In this document: piece by piece, positions 5,178 to 11,249 of the stretch
How the letters are laid out: the number at the start of each line of letters is the position of its first letter
Numbering within the stretch: the stretch's first letter is position 1
From: CAJAUT01 sp043809365
GTDB lineage: Bacteria > Patescibacteriota > Microgenomatia > UBA1400 > UBA12108
Direction of reading: 5' to 3'
NCBI GenBank assembly: GCA_043809365.1
Contig: JAZDDW010000024.1
Span: 1 to 11,249 of the forward strand
Length of the DNA: 11,249 nt
Program-made: the position numbers and the translations under genes
The notes under the pieces: generated by a model
What the model saw: only the letters and a program-made list of their open reading frames with translations
What the model was told of the DNA's origin: nothing
Database searches by the model: none

Positions 5178-5500
5178 ACCATTTTTAACAAACTCTCATA
5201 CATGGCTTTACCGGCAAACCCTACCTTCCGCGCCACCTCTTTCCCTCCTTTAAACAGGATCACCGTGGGGATGCTCATGACTCCGTAAGTTTGCGCTGTT
5301 TTTTGATTGCCGTCTACGTCCAACTTACCAATCACATACTTATCGCTATACTCCGTCGCTAGTTCGTCCACCACCGGTCCTGCCATCTGGCACGGTCCAC
5401 ACCAAGTGGCCCAAAAATCCACCATCACCGGCTTCTGCGCTTTAATTACTTGTTCCTCAAAATTTTGATCGGTAAATATCTGCGTATTGACTCCAGCCAT
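5174..5500 (-). CDS. trxA: thioredoxin
   Basis: This is a classical single-domain cytosolic thioredoxin of 108 residues, the normal length. The active site is W33-C-G-P-C37, preceded by VDFWATWC, and the cis-proline is in MSIPT (P78). The buried FWAPWC-like strand and the LDVDGN segment are as expected. It has a good SD (AGGGAG, 5505-5510, 4-nt spacing) just after the stop of the CcdA-like gene, 10 bp away. It ends in an ATGA overlap with trxB. Sitting between a CcdA-like transporter and TrxB, it is the natural electron carrier from TrxB to the membrane protein. Confidence 0.96.
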   Translation of the reverse strand: MAGVNTQIFTDQNFEEQVIKAQKPVMVDFWATWCGPCQMAGPVVDELATEYSDKYVIGKLDVDGNQKTAQTYGVMSIPTVILFKGGKEVARKVGFAGKAMYESLLKMV

Positions 5501-5510
5501 ATATCTCCCT

Positions 5511-6233
5511 TCATTTAACTAATAACCAAACTCCCATGCCCAATAATACCACAGAGAGCGAGAGATGCATCCATTTTTTTGCCTTATGTTCCCATTCTTT
5601 TACTGCTACAAGTCTCTTTCCTCGCCACATTACGCCAAGCACCACTAAGAGTGGTAGAACAAACAAAAAATTATAATAAAGAAAATACAGTACAACCAGC
5701 GGGAATGCCATCCCCGACCCCAAAAGGATTGTCGCCGTCCCCACATAAATCGGCAAACTGCAAGGTGTCTCCAACAGGGTTACCAAAATTCCCAAGATAA
5801 TGGTCGTGGGATAACTCGTTTCCTCGACAAGTTTCTGCAAGCGTTCTTTACTTGCTGTGGGGATCCGCAAATGGGGACCACCCTCTATTCCCAAAAAGTC
5901 TTTAAATTGGATTAGTCCGGCCAAACTCAATGTCCCTCCCACTATCCAGTTGAGTATTTGCGCGCTCCCCGTCAAATCAAACTGTGACACAAAAGAATAG
6001 AGTCCAAGTCCCACTACTAGATAAGTCGCAAACACGACTCCGATGTACAACAGACCCGTCTTGAGCAACCGTTTTGGCTTTTTGGCAAACACCAAGAGAT
6101 ACCCCAGTAGCATCACCATCATCCCAATCGCGCAAGGGTTTATTCCATCCACGAGTCCCGCCACCGTGATCATCGGCAACGAAATAAACTGTTCCCTTCC
6201 CTGTAAGAAACAAGCCAATCTTGTACATTCCAT
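5511..6233 (-). CDS. CcdA/DsbD-like transmembrane thiol transporter
   Basis: The protein has 240 residues with about six membrane segments: ~22-50, 57-79, 91-110, 142-170, 176-202 and 222-239. The two redox cysteines sit in the expected CcdA places: GINPCAIGMMV (C34) and ETPCSLPIYVG (C158). The family passes reducing equivalents from cytosolic thioredoxin to extracytoplasmic thiol proteins. The loop between segments 3 and 4 (~111-141) is rather long and polar. The N-terminus MECTRLACFLQ carries two more cysteines (C3, C8) of unknown role. The start is uncertain: the SD is weak, and an internal ATG at residue 21 would still leave the first membrane segment intact. The gene starts 9 bp after the lgt stop and is followed by trxA. 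No cytochrome c genes are near, so general thiol reduction is more likely than haem maturation. Confidence 0.88.
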   Translation of the reverse strand: MECTRLACFLQGREQFISLPMITVAGLVDGINPCAIGMMVMLLGYLLVFAKKPKRLLKTGLLYIGVVFATYLVVGLGLYSFVSQFDLTGSAQILNWIVGGTLSLAGLIQFKDFLGIEGGPHLRIPTASKERLQKLVEETSYPTTIILGILVTLLETPCSLPIYVGTATILLGSGMAFPLVVLYFLYYNFLFVLPLLVVLGVMWRGKRLVAVKEWEHKAKKWMHLSLSVVLLGMGVWLLVK

Positions 6234-6242
6234 ACTCGTATC

Positions 6243-6758
6243 TTACCTTCTATATGGTTGTAAAACTAGTCTAATCAAGGCGTACCCCATTAGGTACACC
6301 CATATCCGCCAAATGGGCCTAATCTGCCAAATCAGACAAAAAAGTCCTAAATCTAGGATTGCTTCTGCTCCCCACCACGGTACACCTGCAACCAAATTGG
6401 TAAACTCTCCATTCACCCCATTCCCCACTCTGCCGATTGCCTGTGCCAGTGGCAAGGGGATAACTACCGTCCCCATTACTTTAAGGGTCCGACCCTTAAA
6501 GTAAATCCACAAGCCGAGCATTCCTCCGATAATTCCCCCAAATATCCCCAGTCCCCCGTTCCATATCGCCACTACTTGTCCCAGGTTCTGGCCGTAATAC
6601 TCCCAGTAATCCACTACGTGGTATGCTCTTGCCCCCACCAATGCCGAGAGTAGCACCCATGGAATGATTGTTTTTGCCCGTGGCTCCAGTCGTTCTGCCA
6701 AGCTCCACCACACGACCACCGCTATTCCCACCACTAACCCGTAAAGATGAAACATCAT
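6243..6758 (-). CDS. lgt: prolipoprotein diacylglyceryl transferase-like (short Lgt)
   Basis: This is a membrane enzyme of 171 residues. Lgt features in order are GARAYHV (42-48), IWNGGLGIFGG (65-75), the signature IGRVGNGVNGE (108-118, with R110, N113, E118) and GYALIRLVLQ (Y159, R163). These match the E. coli residues R143, Y235 and R239. The position of E. coli His103 (FHGG) is Phe here (IFGG). The protein is about 100 residues shorter than typical Lgt; the region between the GRxGN signature and YALIR is very short, so the periplasmic head is missing. The start at 6758 was chosen because its ATGA overlaps the upstream stop, with GGGTGG just before it; a TTG three codons earlier is the alternative. 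The role would be lipid attachment to lipobox cysteines of exported proteins. Confidence 0.83.
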   Translation of the reverse strand: MMFHLYGLVVGIAVVVWWSLAERLEPRAKTIIPWVLLSALVGARAYHVVDYWEYYGQNLGQVVAIWNGGLGIFGGIIGGMLGLWIYFKGRTLKVMGTVVIPLPLAQAIGRVGNGVNGEFTNLVAGVPWWGAEAILDLGLFCLIWQIRPIWRIWVYLMGYALIRLVLQPYRR

Positions 6759-7291
6759 GCCACCCAAAAACTAAAAAGGACAAATATCCCCGTCATCACC
6801 AAGAGAAACACCAGTCTTTCCTCGTCAGTTATCACCCGCTTAATCATCCAAAATAATCTAACGTGTAATCTTCTCGGCTCTCCCCTCTGCAGTCTCCATG
6901 AGTCCATCAGGATATGGAGCATTAGCCCCATTACTACCCCTTTTCCAAATAGTCCCGTAGTCGAAGTCAGGGCAAAAAATGAGAGTGGCACCCACACCGC
7001 CATAAACAGGCCACTGCGAAATGTGAGTCTCTCCTGTTCCAGTCTTCGTGTATCCAACAACGTCAAAGCAGTCCTCCATTTTTTTTCCTTCCAATACCAC
7101 GCAAACTGTTGGGAAATTTGTGCCCCCGGATAACTATATGTATACACCACACGATCCAAGAATAAGACCAGTACTCCCATGATTACTCCTGCTACCCACC
7201 CCGCCCACTCCCACGATCTCCCCCGCACGACCACAATCAAGAGCGCATACACAACGGCCATCGGCAAATGAGACAACACATACCTCTTCAT
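6755..7291 (-). CDS. conserved-looking membrane protein, 178 aa
   Basis: The protein has 178 residues with about five hydrophobic segments: ~11-22, 29-46, 95-111, 115-132 and 158-177. A charged cytosolic stretch (QQFAWYWKEKKWRTALTLLDTRRLEQERLTFRS, ~61-93) lies between the second and third, with D46 at the end of segment two and H126..D130 (HILMD) in segment four. The placing of D and HxxxD in membrane helices recalls YdjM-like predicted metal-dependent membrane hydrolases, but the usual PDxDH motif is only LDR here, so activity is doubtful. I recall similar proteins in CPR genomes beside a small helical protein like the 97-aa one upstream; that is memory, not a search. It has ATGA overlaps on both sides, with the 97-aa gene and with lgt. 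The GGAGG before the start is only 1 nt away, so the start may lie slightly downstream. Confidence 0.72.
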   Translation of the reverse strand: MKRYVLSHLPMAVVYALLIVVVRGRSWEWAGWVAGVIMGVLVLFLDRVVYTYSYPGAQISQQFAWYWKEKKWRTALTLLDTRRLEQERLTFRSGLFMAVWVPLSFFALTSTTGLFGKGVVMGLMLHILMDSWRLQRGEPRRLHVRLFWMIKRVITDEERLVFLLVMTGIFVLFSFWVA

Positions 7292-7581
7292 ACCTCCACT
7301 TTACTCCGAATTTCCTTCATCTTCCACATAAACAATCTCGCCTTGGATTTAGCGTGCTCAGCATCGACCGCAAACGATCTAGCCTGTTCGAGAATCTGTC
7401 TGGGCAACGTTTTCGCCAGACGGATATAGAGCGACTTGTGGGGAAGATCATCTAGGTCTACCGCCAGGCGATATCCATAATTCTGAAACTCCTGTGAGAT
7501 ATACTTCGCGCTATCGTCAGTTTTATACTTCGCCAGGATATCTTTGAGTAATGTCGGCTGAATATTTGTTTTTGTTCCCAT
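7288..7581 (-). CDS. small helical hypothetical protein, 97 aa
   Basis: The protein has 97 residues, is rich in Lys/Asp/Ala and is almost entirely helical by eye, for example LLKDILAKYKTDDSAKYISQEFQNYGYRLA and LARSFAVDAEHAKSKARLFMWKMKEIR-like segments. It has no membrane segment and no cysteine. It resembles a small conserved CPR family of unknown function (recollection, not checked). Its stop overlaps the start of the membrane protein gene downstream (ATGA), so the two are probably co-translated and may act together. Its ribosome site appears to be the AGG of a TAATACC-type tandem repeat 8 nt upstream, which fills the whole gap to the MFS gene. Confidence 0.68.
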   Translation of the reverse strand: MGTKTNIQPTLLKDILAKYKTDDSAKYISQEFQNYGYRLAVDLDDLPHKSLYIRLAKTLPRQILEQARSFAVDAEHAKSKARLFMWKMKEIRSKVEV

Positions 7582-7584
7582 ACT

Positions 7585-7612
7585 TAATACCTAATACATA
7601 ATACCTAATACC
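7585..7612. repeat. TAATACC x4 tandem repeat filling the MFS/97-aa gap
   Basis: Four 7-bp units run TAATACC, TAATACA, TAATACC, TAATACC. On the minus strand (GGTATTA units) they span the whole gap between two genes. The first TAG of the array is the stop codon of the MFS gene (7612-7614). An AGG of the last units lies 8 nt before the ATG at 7581 and is the only SD-like sequence there. Confidence 0.75.
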
Positions 7613-8748
7613 TATTTCAAGTTTGACTCTCTCCCCATAATTATACTAATCAACACCCAAAAACTAGCGAGAATCATAAACACCTCCTTCCAGATCCCCA
7701 GTCCCACTCCTAACCCTACCGCGGTAAATAGCCCGATAGTCATGATGGAATACATCATCTCTCCATATACCCAATAGGCAATACTCCCCATCCGCTTGCC
7801 TCCCAACTGCTCATAATCCACATACAAACTCGAATATATGGTCCCGAATATCGCTCCCGATAAGTCCAGCATCAAGATCGCTCCCAAGCTCCCTACCAAT
7901 ATCCGGACAATCCAAGTTATCGAATTTACACATGCAGATACTCCGTAGAGCAACTCGTCACTCCAGTCTCTCCTGCCATGCATTCGGTCAAATACTCTCG
8001 AAAGCACCATCCGTACGATCAAAGACACGACCGCTACCGCCGAGAATATTCCTCCCATTATCCCCACCTTAATCCCCATCACAAATATCGCCAGCGGCCA
8101 CAAAACACTGATCGCATAATCATCCACTGCTTTGCTACCTATTCCCACTGCATTGTGGAAATAGCGCCGGTCCCTCACCCATCTGGCAAACCCCCCCCAA
8201 GTTGCTCCATTTGGATGTATATGCGGAGGCATCCCCAAAAGCGGTATCACCGAAACACCAAGCACAATTAACGCCACCCCGTACAAAACCGCAAATCCCC
8301 ACTTCTCGATAATTAGTCCCGCCGCCAGTGGCCCCAACAGTGTCGTCACTTGCTCTATGCTCGTCATTATCCCCATCTGCTTCCCCACCTGCCGCCCATC
8401 TTCATCCTGGGAGATCGCACTGTTTCTCGCTACCCAATAAAAAGGAATATTGAGCCCTCCCGCAATCGCCGACAATACCACTAACCAAATATATTTATCC
8501 GCTAGTATTAATGCCCCTAAGTTCACCGCCAAAATTATCAAAGATATCGCGATGCTCCGCCGAAACCCAATCCGCTCAATCAATCGGGAAATTGGCACCA
8601 CAAAAAGCAGGGTGACGACTCGTGTCAAGACAAAATATCCAACCACCATCATCACTCCCCTTATCTGGTACAAAAACACGGGAGTAAATATCCCCACTAG
8701 TGCAAACACGAGCGATCGCAACATCCCATTGAGGTAAAATGGTTTCAT
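7612..8748 (-). CDS. MFS-type transporter
   Basis: This multi-pass membrane protein of 378 residues has about 11-12 hydrophobic segments. The first half carries a motif A-like loop, RLIERIGFRRS (55-65), between the second and third helices. A cytosolic central loop (GMPPHIHPNGATWGGFARWVRDRR, ~183-206) joins two halves of similar length, as in the major facilitator superfamily. The substrate cannot be named. At 378 residues it is a little shorter than common MFS proteins. The start overlaps the DNA ligase stop (ATGA 8745-8748), so it is translated from the same message. Its stop codon TAG is part of a tandem repeat. A run of eight G on the coding strand (8191-8198) lies in the central loop. 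Confidence 0.82.
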   Translation of the reverse strand: MKPFYLNGMLRSLVFALVGIFTPVFLYQIRGVMMVVGYFVLTRVVTLLFVVPISRLIERIGFRRSIAISLIILAVNLGALILADKYIWLVVLSAIAGGLNIPFYWVARNSAISQDEDGRQVGKQMGIMTSIEQVTTLLGPLAAGLIIEKWGFAVLYGVALIVLGVSVIPLLGMPPHIHPNGATWGGFARWVRDRRYFHNAVGIGSKAVDDYAISVLWPLAIFVMGIKVGIMGGIFSAVAVVSLIVRMVLSRVFDRMHGRRDWSDELLYGVSACVNSITWIVRILVGSLGAILMLDLSGAIFGTIYSSLYVDYEQLGGKRMGSIAYWVYGEMMYSIMTIGLFTAVGLGVGLGIWKEVFMILASFWVLISIIMGRESNLK

Positions 8749-10418
8749 ATCATTGTCTCTATTTCTTTCAAAGTTGTAATCTGTTCAACGCTCTTATCGT
8801 CACGAAACTTGACCAAGCGCGGAAACCGCAGGGCATAACCTGCCGAGTGAGTTGGAGACCGAGTGATTTCGTCAGCCGCAACTTCCACCACAATTCTGGG
8901 CTCTACCCAGACATCGGGTTCCAGTATCTTTGGCACGTTAAAGCTCTCATTCCTGCCTACACTTTTAACTTCTTGCAAACGTCCAAATAACTGTTTAAAC
9001 ACCTCATCCGTAATCCCCGTTCCCACTTTAGCCAGGGTCACTATCTCACCTTCTGCCGCCACTCCGATGAGGAACGCCCCCATCCCAAACTTATTTCTCT
9101 TTCCTCTCCCCAGGTAATATCCCATGATCACACAGTCAATTGTATCGGAGAGTTTGGCCCGACTGTCCTCCGCTTCCTTAAACTTGACCCAATTGAATCC
9201 TGTTCTGCCAGGCATGTATTGCCCATCAATTTGTTTGACTAATGCTCCCTCCAGTCCCGCCAAAAGCTGTTGTTTGTGATATTCACGTAACACATTGGGA
9301 TCATCTGTCTCGATAAATTTATCTACCACAAGCACCCCCCCACCCCTCACTGTCTCACCCAATATTTTTCTCCTTTCATGTAGTGGTAAGTGGATCAAAC
9401 TTTTTCCGTTCAAATACATGATGTCAAACACAAAAAATCGCAGTGGCACGCTAGCCTGAGCATCCACTACTCCATGAATTCTTTTGCGAGTTATGGTCAA
9501 CTGGAATGGAACCAATTTATTGGTCTGTGGATCATATCCGACCGCTTCAGAGTCCAAGATCGCTTCTTCCGCTTTGACCTGATTCCCAATTCTCAACAGC
9601 TCGGGGAACTGATTTGAGCTTTCGTCAAGGTTACGTGTAAAGGTCTTAATTTGCACCCCCTCACGTTTAAAATGCACTTGTACCCTGGTACCGTCATATT
9701 TCGGTTCCACATACACCCTTCCCATCTTCTCTATCATTTCTTTAGCTGTCTTGAGACGTTGTGCCAAAGCTGGCACTATCGGCGTCCCAATTTGGACACT
9801 CATTGTGGCCACGGCTTTCTCTACTCCTTTGCTTTTTACCTCTCGCGCCAACACTCCCACGTCTGGTCGAATCTGATAAGCTCTCTCTAGTTGTTCGCTA
9901 TATTCTTTTGTCCCATTCTCCAGATAACTCAGTGCATCCAGTACCGTTTTGTCACTAAACCCCAGCCGCAACTTCCCCGCCACCATCCGCACGGTATATT
10001 TCGCGCTAACCCCGTCCATCTCTTTAATTAGTTTTGCCAGTCCTGACACCTTTCTCTCCTGGCTTCCACTCCCCGAGTCCCGCGCAATCTTCTCTAGTAG
10101 CTCATACACCTCTGTGATCGTCATTTTCGCGGTGTCACTGTGACACTGTGTCACTGTCAAAGCAATCTCCCCCAAATCCCCCACCTTTTGATATTCTCCC
10201 CAGCTCACGCCAAGCGCTCTGACAATCAACTTCTGTGCCAAGTTAAACTCCAGTCGATCAAATGCGGGCCGCAATTCGCCCAGCGCCAAATACACCAGTT
10301 TATCTACCTCGATGGCACTCGCCTCTTTGAGAATCTCCGCCAAAATCACCGTTTTCTCATTCCGCGCGCTCGTCTCTTCAATCCTCTGAAAATACTCTGC
10401 CAACATGCTAAACAACAT
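8745..10418 (-). CDS. ATP-dependent DNA ligase, archaeal/LigB type
   Basis: This 557-residue enzyme seals DNA nicks with ATP. The N-terminal DNA-binding domain starts MLFSMLAEYFQRIEETSARNE, which fixes the start at 10418; an upstream TTG (10460) would add 14 unlikely residues over the promoter. The nucleotidyl-transfer motif I is EPKYDGTR, with adenylated Lys at ~240. It is followed by FFVFDIMYL (III), EGALVK (IV, ~390-395) and WVKFK (V, ~410-414), then an OB-fold domain with VEVAADEITRSPTHSAGYALRFPR as in archaeal ligases. A repeat-encoded segment, LTVTQCHSDTAK (~87-98), lies in the linker between two helices of the N-terminal domain, in frame. Bacteria normally rely on NAD-dependent LigA, so this is probably a second, repair-type ligase. 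It is the first gene of the operon and has no SD. Confidence 0.93.
   Translation of the reverse strand: MLFSMLAEYFQRIEETSARNEKTVILAEILKEASAIEVDKLVYLALGELRPAFDRLEFNLAQKLIVRALGVSWGEYQKVGDLGEIALTVTQCHSDTAKMTITEVYELLEKIARDSGSGSQERKVSGLAKLIKEMDGVSAKYTVRMVAGKLRLGFSDKTVLDALSYLENGTKEYSEQLERAYQIRPDVGVLAREVKSKGVEKAVATMSVQIGTPIVPALAQRLKTAKEMIEKMGRVYVEPKYDGTRVQVHFKREGVQIKTFTRNLDESSNQFPELLRIGNQVKAEEAILDSEAVGYDPQTNKLVPFQLTITRKRIHGVVDAQASVPLRFFVFDIMYLNGKSLIHLPLHERRKILGETVRGGGVLVVDKFIETDDPNVLREYHKQQLLAGLEGALVKQIDGQYMPGRTGFNWVKFKEAEDSRAKLSDTIDCVIMGYYLGRGKRNKFGMGAFLIGVAAEGEIVTLAKVGTGITDEVFKQLFGRLQEVKSVGRNESFNVPKILEPDVWVEPRIVVEVAADEITRSPTHSAGYALRFPRLVKFRDDKSVEQITTLKEIETMI
10132..10157. repeat. GTGTCACT-family repeat, copy 4, in the DNA ligase gene
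   Basis: GTGTCACT (10132), GTGACACT (10140) and GTGTCACT (10148) lie in 8-bp register, followed by GT. They form two overlapping perfect 15-bp palindromes, 10132-10146 and 10140-10154. The block is in frame and encodes TVTQCHSDT. The homologous TrxB insert reads VTQDHSDT in the same reading frame of the repeat. Confidence 0.8.
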
Positions 10419-10424
10419 AATTAC

Positions 10425-10451
10425 ATTGTACCCCACGTCCCCCCTTGCCAA
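10425..10451 (-). promoter_or_regulatory. promoter of the nine-gene operon
   Basis: On the minus strand TACAAT (10425-10430, 5/6 to the -10 consensus) lies 6 nt before the ligase ATG, so the message would be leaderless, as for the DsbA-like gene. A -35 candidate TTGGCA (10446-10451, 5/6) sits at a short 15-bp spacing, which lowers confidence in that box. Confidence 0.45.
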
Positions 10452-10474
10452 TTCCCGCAAATAGTGCGTTAATT
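10445..10474 (+). promoter_or_regulatory. possible promoter of the Fic gene
   Basis: TTGCCA (10445-10450, 5/6) is followed by 18 bp and the weak -10 TTAATT (10469-10474), 5 nt before the ATG. The -35 overlaps that of the divergent operon promoter on the other strand. A 10-bp palindrome GTTAATTAAC (10468-10477) covers the -10 and could be an operator. Confidence 0.3.
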
Positions 10475-10479
10475 AACTT

Positions 10480-11249
10480 ATGCCCTTTACCCCACGATAC
10501 CAAATCACCAACAAAATGCTCGACTATGTCGGCGCGATCGACTCCGCCCGCGAAGTCATCACCCATGCTCCTCTCGTCCCCGCCTGGGAGCGACGTTTCC
10601 AAACCGAAGCTCGCGCCCTCATCATCCACCACGGCACTCACCTCGAAGGTAACGACCTCAATTTAGAGGAAGTGCAGGAAGTTTTGGAGTCCCCCTCTCC
10701 CCATACTGGCCGTGAGCGCGATGTCCAAGAAGTCATCAACTACCGCGCTGTCATGGACTACCTCGACTCTTTAGAGGGAGTTCCACCTACTCGCCATATC
10801 CTCGCCGAGATCCATCGCCTCACCGTCAAAGATCTTTTATCCGCTAGCGAAGCCGGCCACTTCAGGAGCGTCAAAGTTGTGATCCGCAACAATGCAACGG
10901 GAGAAATTACCTTTCGCCCTCCAAGCCCGCTCGAAGTCCCCTTTTATATCGACGAACTCTTTGATTGGTTAAACAGTGAGGCTGGGGGAAGCGTCCACCC
11001 CCTCTTGCGCGCCGGCATCCTCCACTACGAGTTGGCCAGGATCCACCCCTTCACCGATGGCAATGGCCGCACTGCCCGAGCTATGGCTCTCCTCCTCCTT
11101 TTTCTTGAAGGCTATCAGGTGAAAAAATTCTTCGCCCTCGAAGAGTACTACGATTCCCACCCCGAAGAATATTATGCAGCTCTCCAATCGGTTGCCCCTG
11201 CAGGAGACCTCACTCACTGGCTAGAGTATTTTACCCTCGGTATTAGTAT
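10480..11249 (+). CDS. Fic-domain protein (predicted AMPylase), C-terminus cut by window end
   Basis: 256 residues are visible and the frame is still open at the right edge. The catalytic motif HPFTDGNGRTAR is complete (189-200, catalytic H189) and is preceded by GHFRSVKVVIRN and HPLLRAGILHYELARI, as in Fic/DOC proteins. Such enzymes move AMP from ATP to a hydroxyl of a target protein. An N-terminal inhibitory helix carries THLEGNDL (E56), which places it among N-terminally autoinhibited (class II) Fic proteins; the first residue of the usual S/T-x-x-x-E motif is Gly here. Class II members often end in a winged helix, which would lie outside the window. The gene is divergent from the DNA ligase operon across 61 bp and lacks an SD. 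The target is unknown; no separate antitoxin gene is visible. Confidence 0.9.
   Translation, partial: MPFTPRYQITNKMLDYVGAIDSAREVITHAPLVPAWERRFQTEARALIIHHGTHLEGNDLNLEEVQEVLESPSPHTGRERDVQEVINYRAVMDYLDSLEGVPPTRHILAEIHRLTVKDLLSASEAGHFRSVKVVIRNNATGEITFRPPSPLEVPFYIDELFDWLNSEAGGSVHPLLRAGILHYELARIHPFTDGNGRTARAMALLLLFLEGYQVKKFFALEEYYDSHPEEYYAALQSVAPAGDLTHWLEYFTLGIS

Noticed and set aside
5984..5990. Single GTGACAC in the CcdA-like gene as another repeat copy
   Set aside because: It is a lone 7-mer without adjacent units, and it encodes an ordinary loop (FVSQFD).
10419..10460. DNA ligase start at the upstream TTG
   Set aside because: It would translate through the -10 box, and homologous ligases begin at MLFS-type residues, i.e. 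10418.
10408..10641. Minus-strand frame overlapping the Fic start
   Set aside because: It is antisense to a clear Fic domain and crosses the divergent promoters.

Overview
The window looks like part of a Patescibacteria (Candidate Phyla Radiation, CPR) chromosome, most like Microgenomates. This is an inference. It rests on compact genes with overlapping ends, family-specific hypothetical proteins, a short Lgt, an archaeal-like ATP-dependent DNA ligase, and dispersed palindromes that read as PAGR/ACRQAG-type peptides inside genes. TGA is used as a stop throughout, so the TGA=Gly code of some CPR lineages does not apply.

Layout. Positions 2-130 hold the 3' end of an unidentified + strand gene. 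On the - strand a 336-aa protein with a C-terminal OmpR/PhoB-type winged helix (552-1562) is followed by a 111-aa hypothetical gene (136-471). Divergent from the regulator is an AT-richer 135-aa hypothetical gene (1639-2046), separated by a 76-bp region with a good promoter and palindromes. A DsbA-like membrane-anchored oxidoreductase (2043-2822, -) has its own apparent leaderless promoter. The 206-bp gap upstream of it (2823-3028) is unusual: it holds two GTGTCACT-type palindromes, an 18-codon remnant of a second winged-helix regulator, and a perfect 28-bp AT-rich palindrome.

From 10418 down to 3029 the - strand carries a tight nine-gene cluster, probably one operon: ATP-dependent DNA ligase, MFS transporter, 97-aa hypothetical, 178-aa membrane protein, Lgt, CcdA/DsbD-like thiol transporter, thioredoxin, thioredoxin reductase and malic enzyme. 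Four junctions are ATGA overlaps. A Fic-domain AMPylase is divergent from the operon and runs off the right edge (10480-11249, +).

Working model (inference): malic enzyme makes NAD(P)H, TrxB passes electrons to Trx, and the CcdA-like protein moves them across the membrane. Lgt links the cluster to lipoprotein maturation, and the DsbA-like protein handles extracytoplasmic disulfides.

The strongest unexplained signal is a population of short dispersed repeats. These are the 8-bp GTGTCACT module at four loci, CCTGCC/GGCAGG palindromes at two loci and a TAATACC tandem array. Several sit in frame inside essential-type enzymes: TrxB carries three and the DNA ligase one. Others supply stop codons, border Shine-Dalgarno (SD) sequences or overlap promoter elements.
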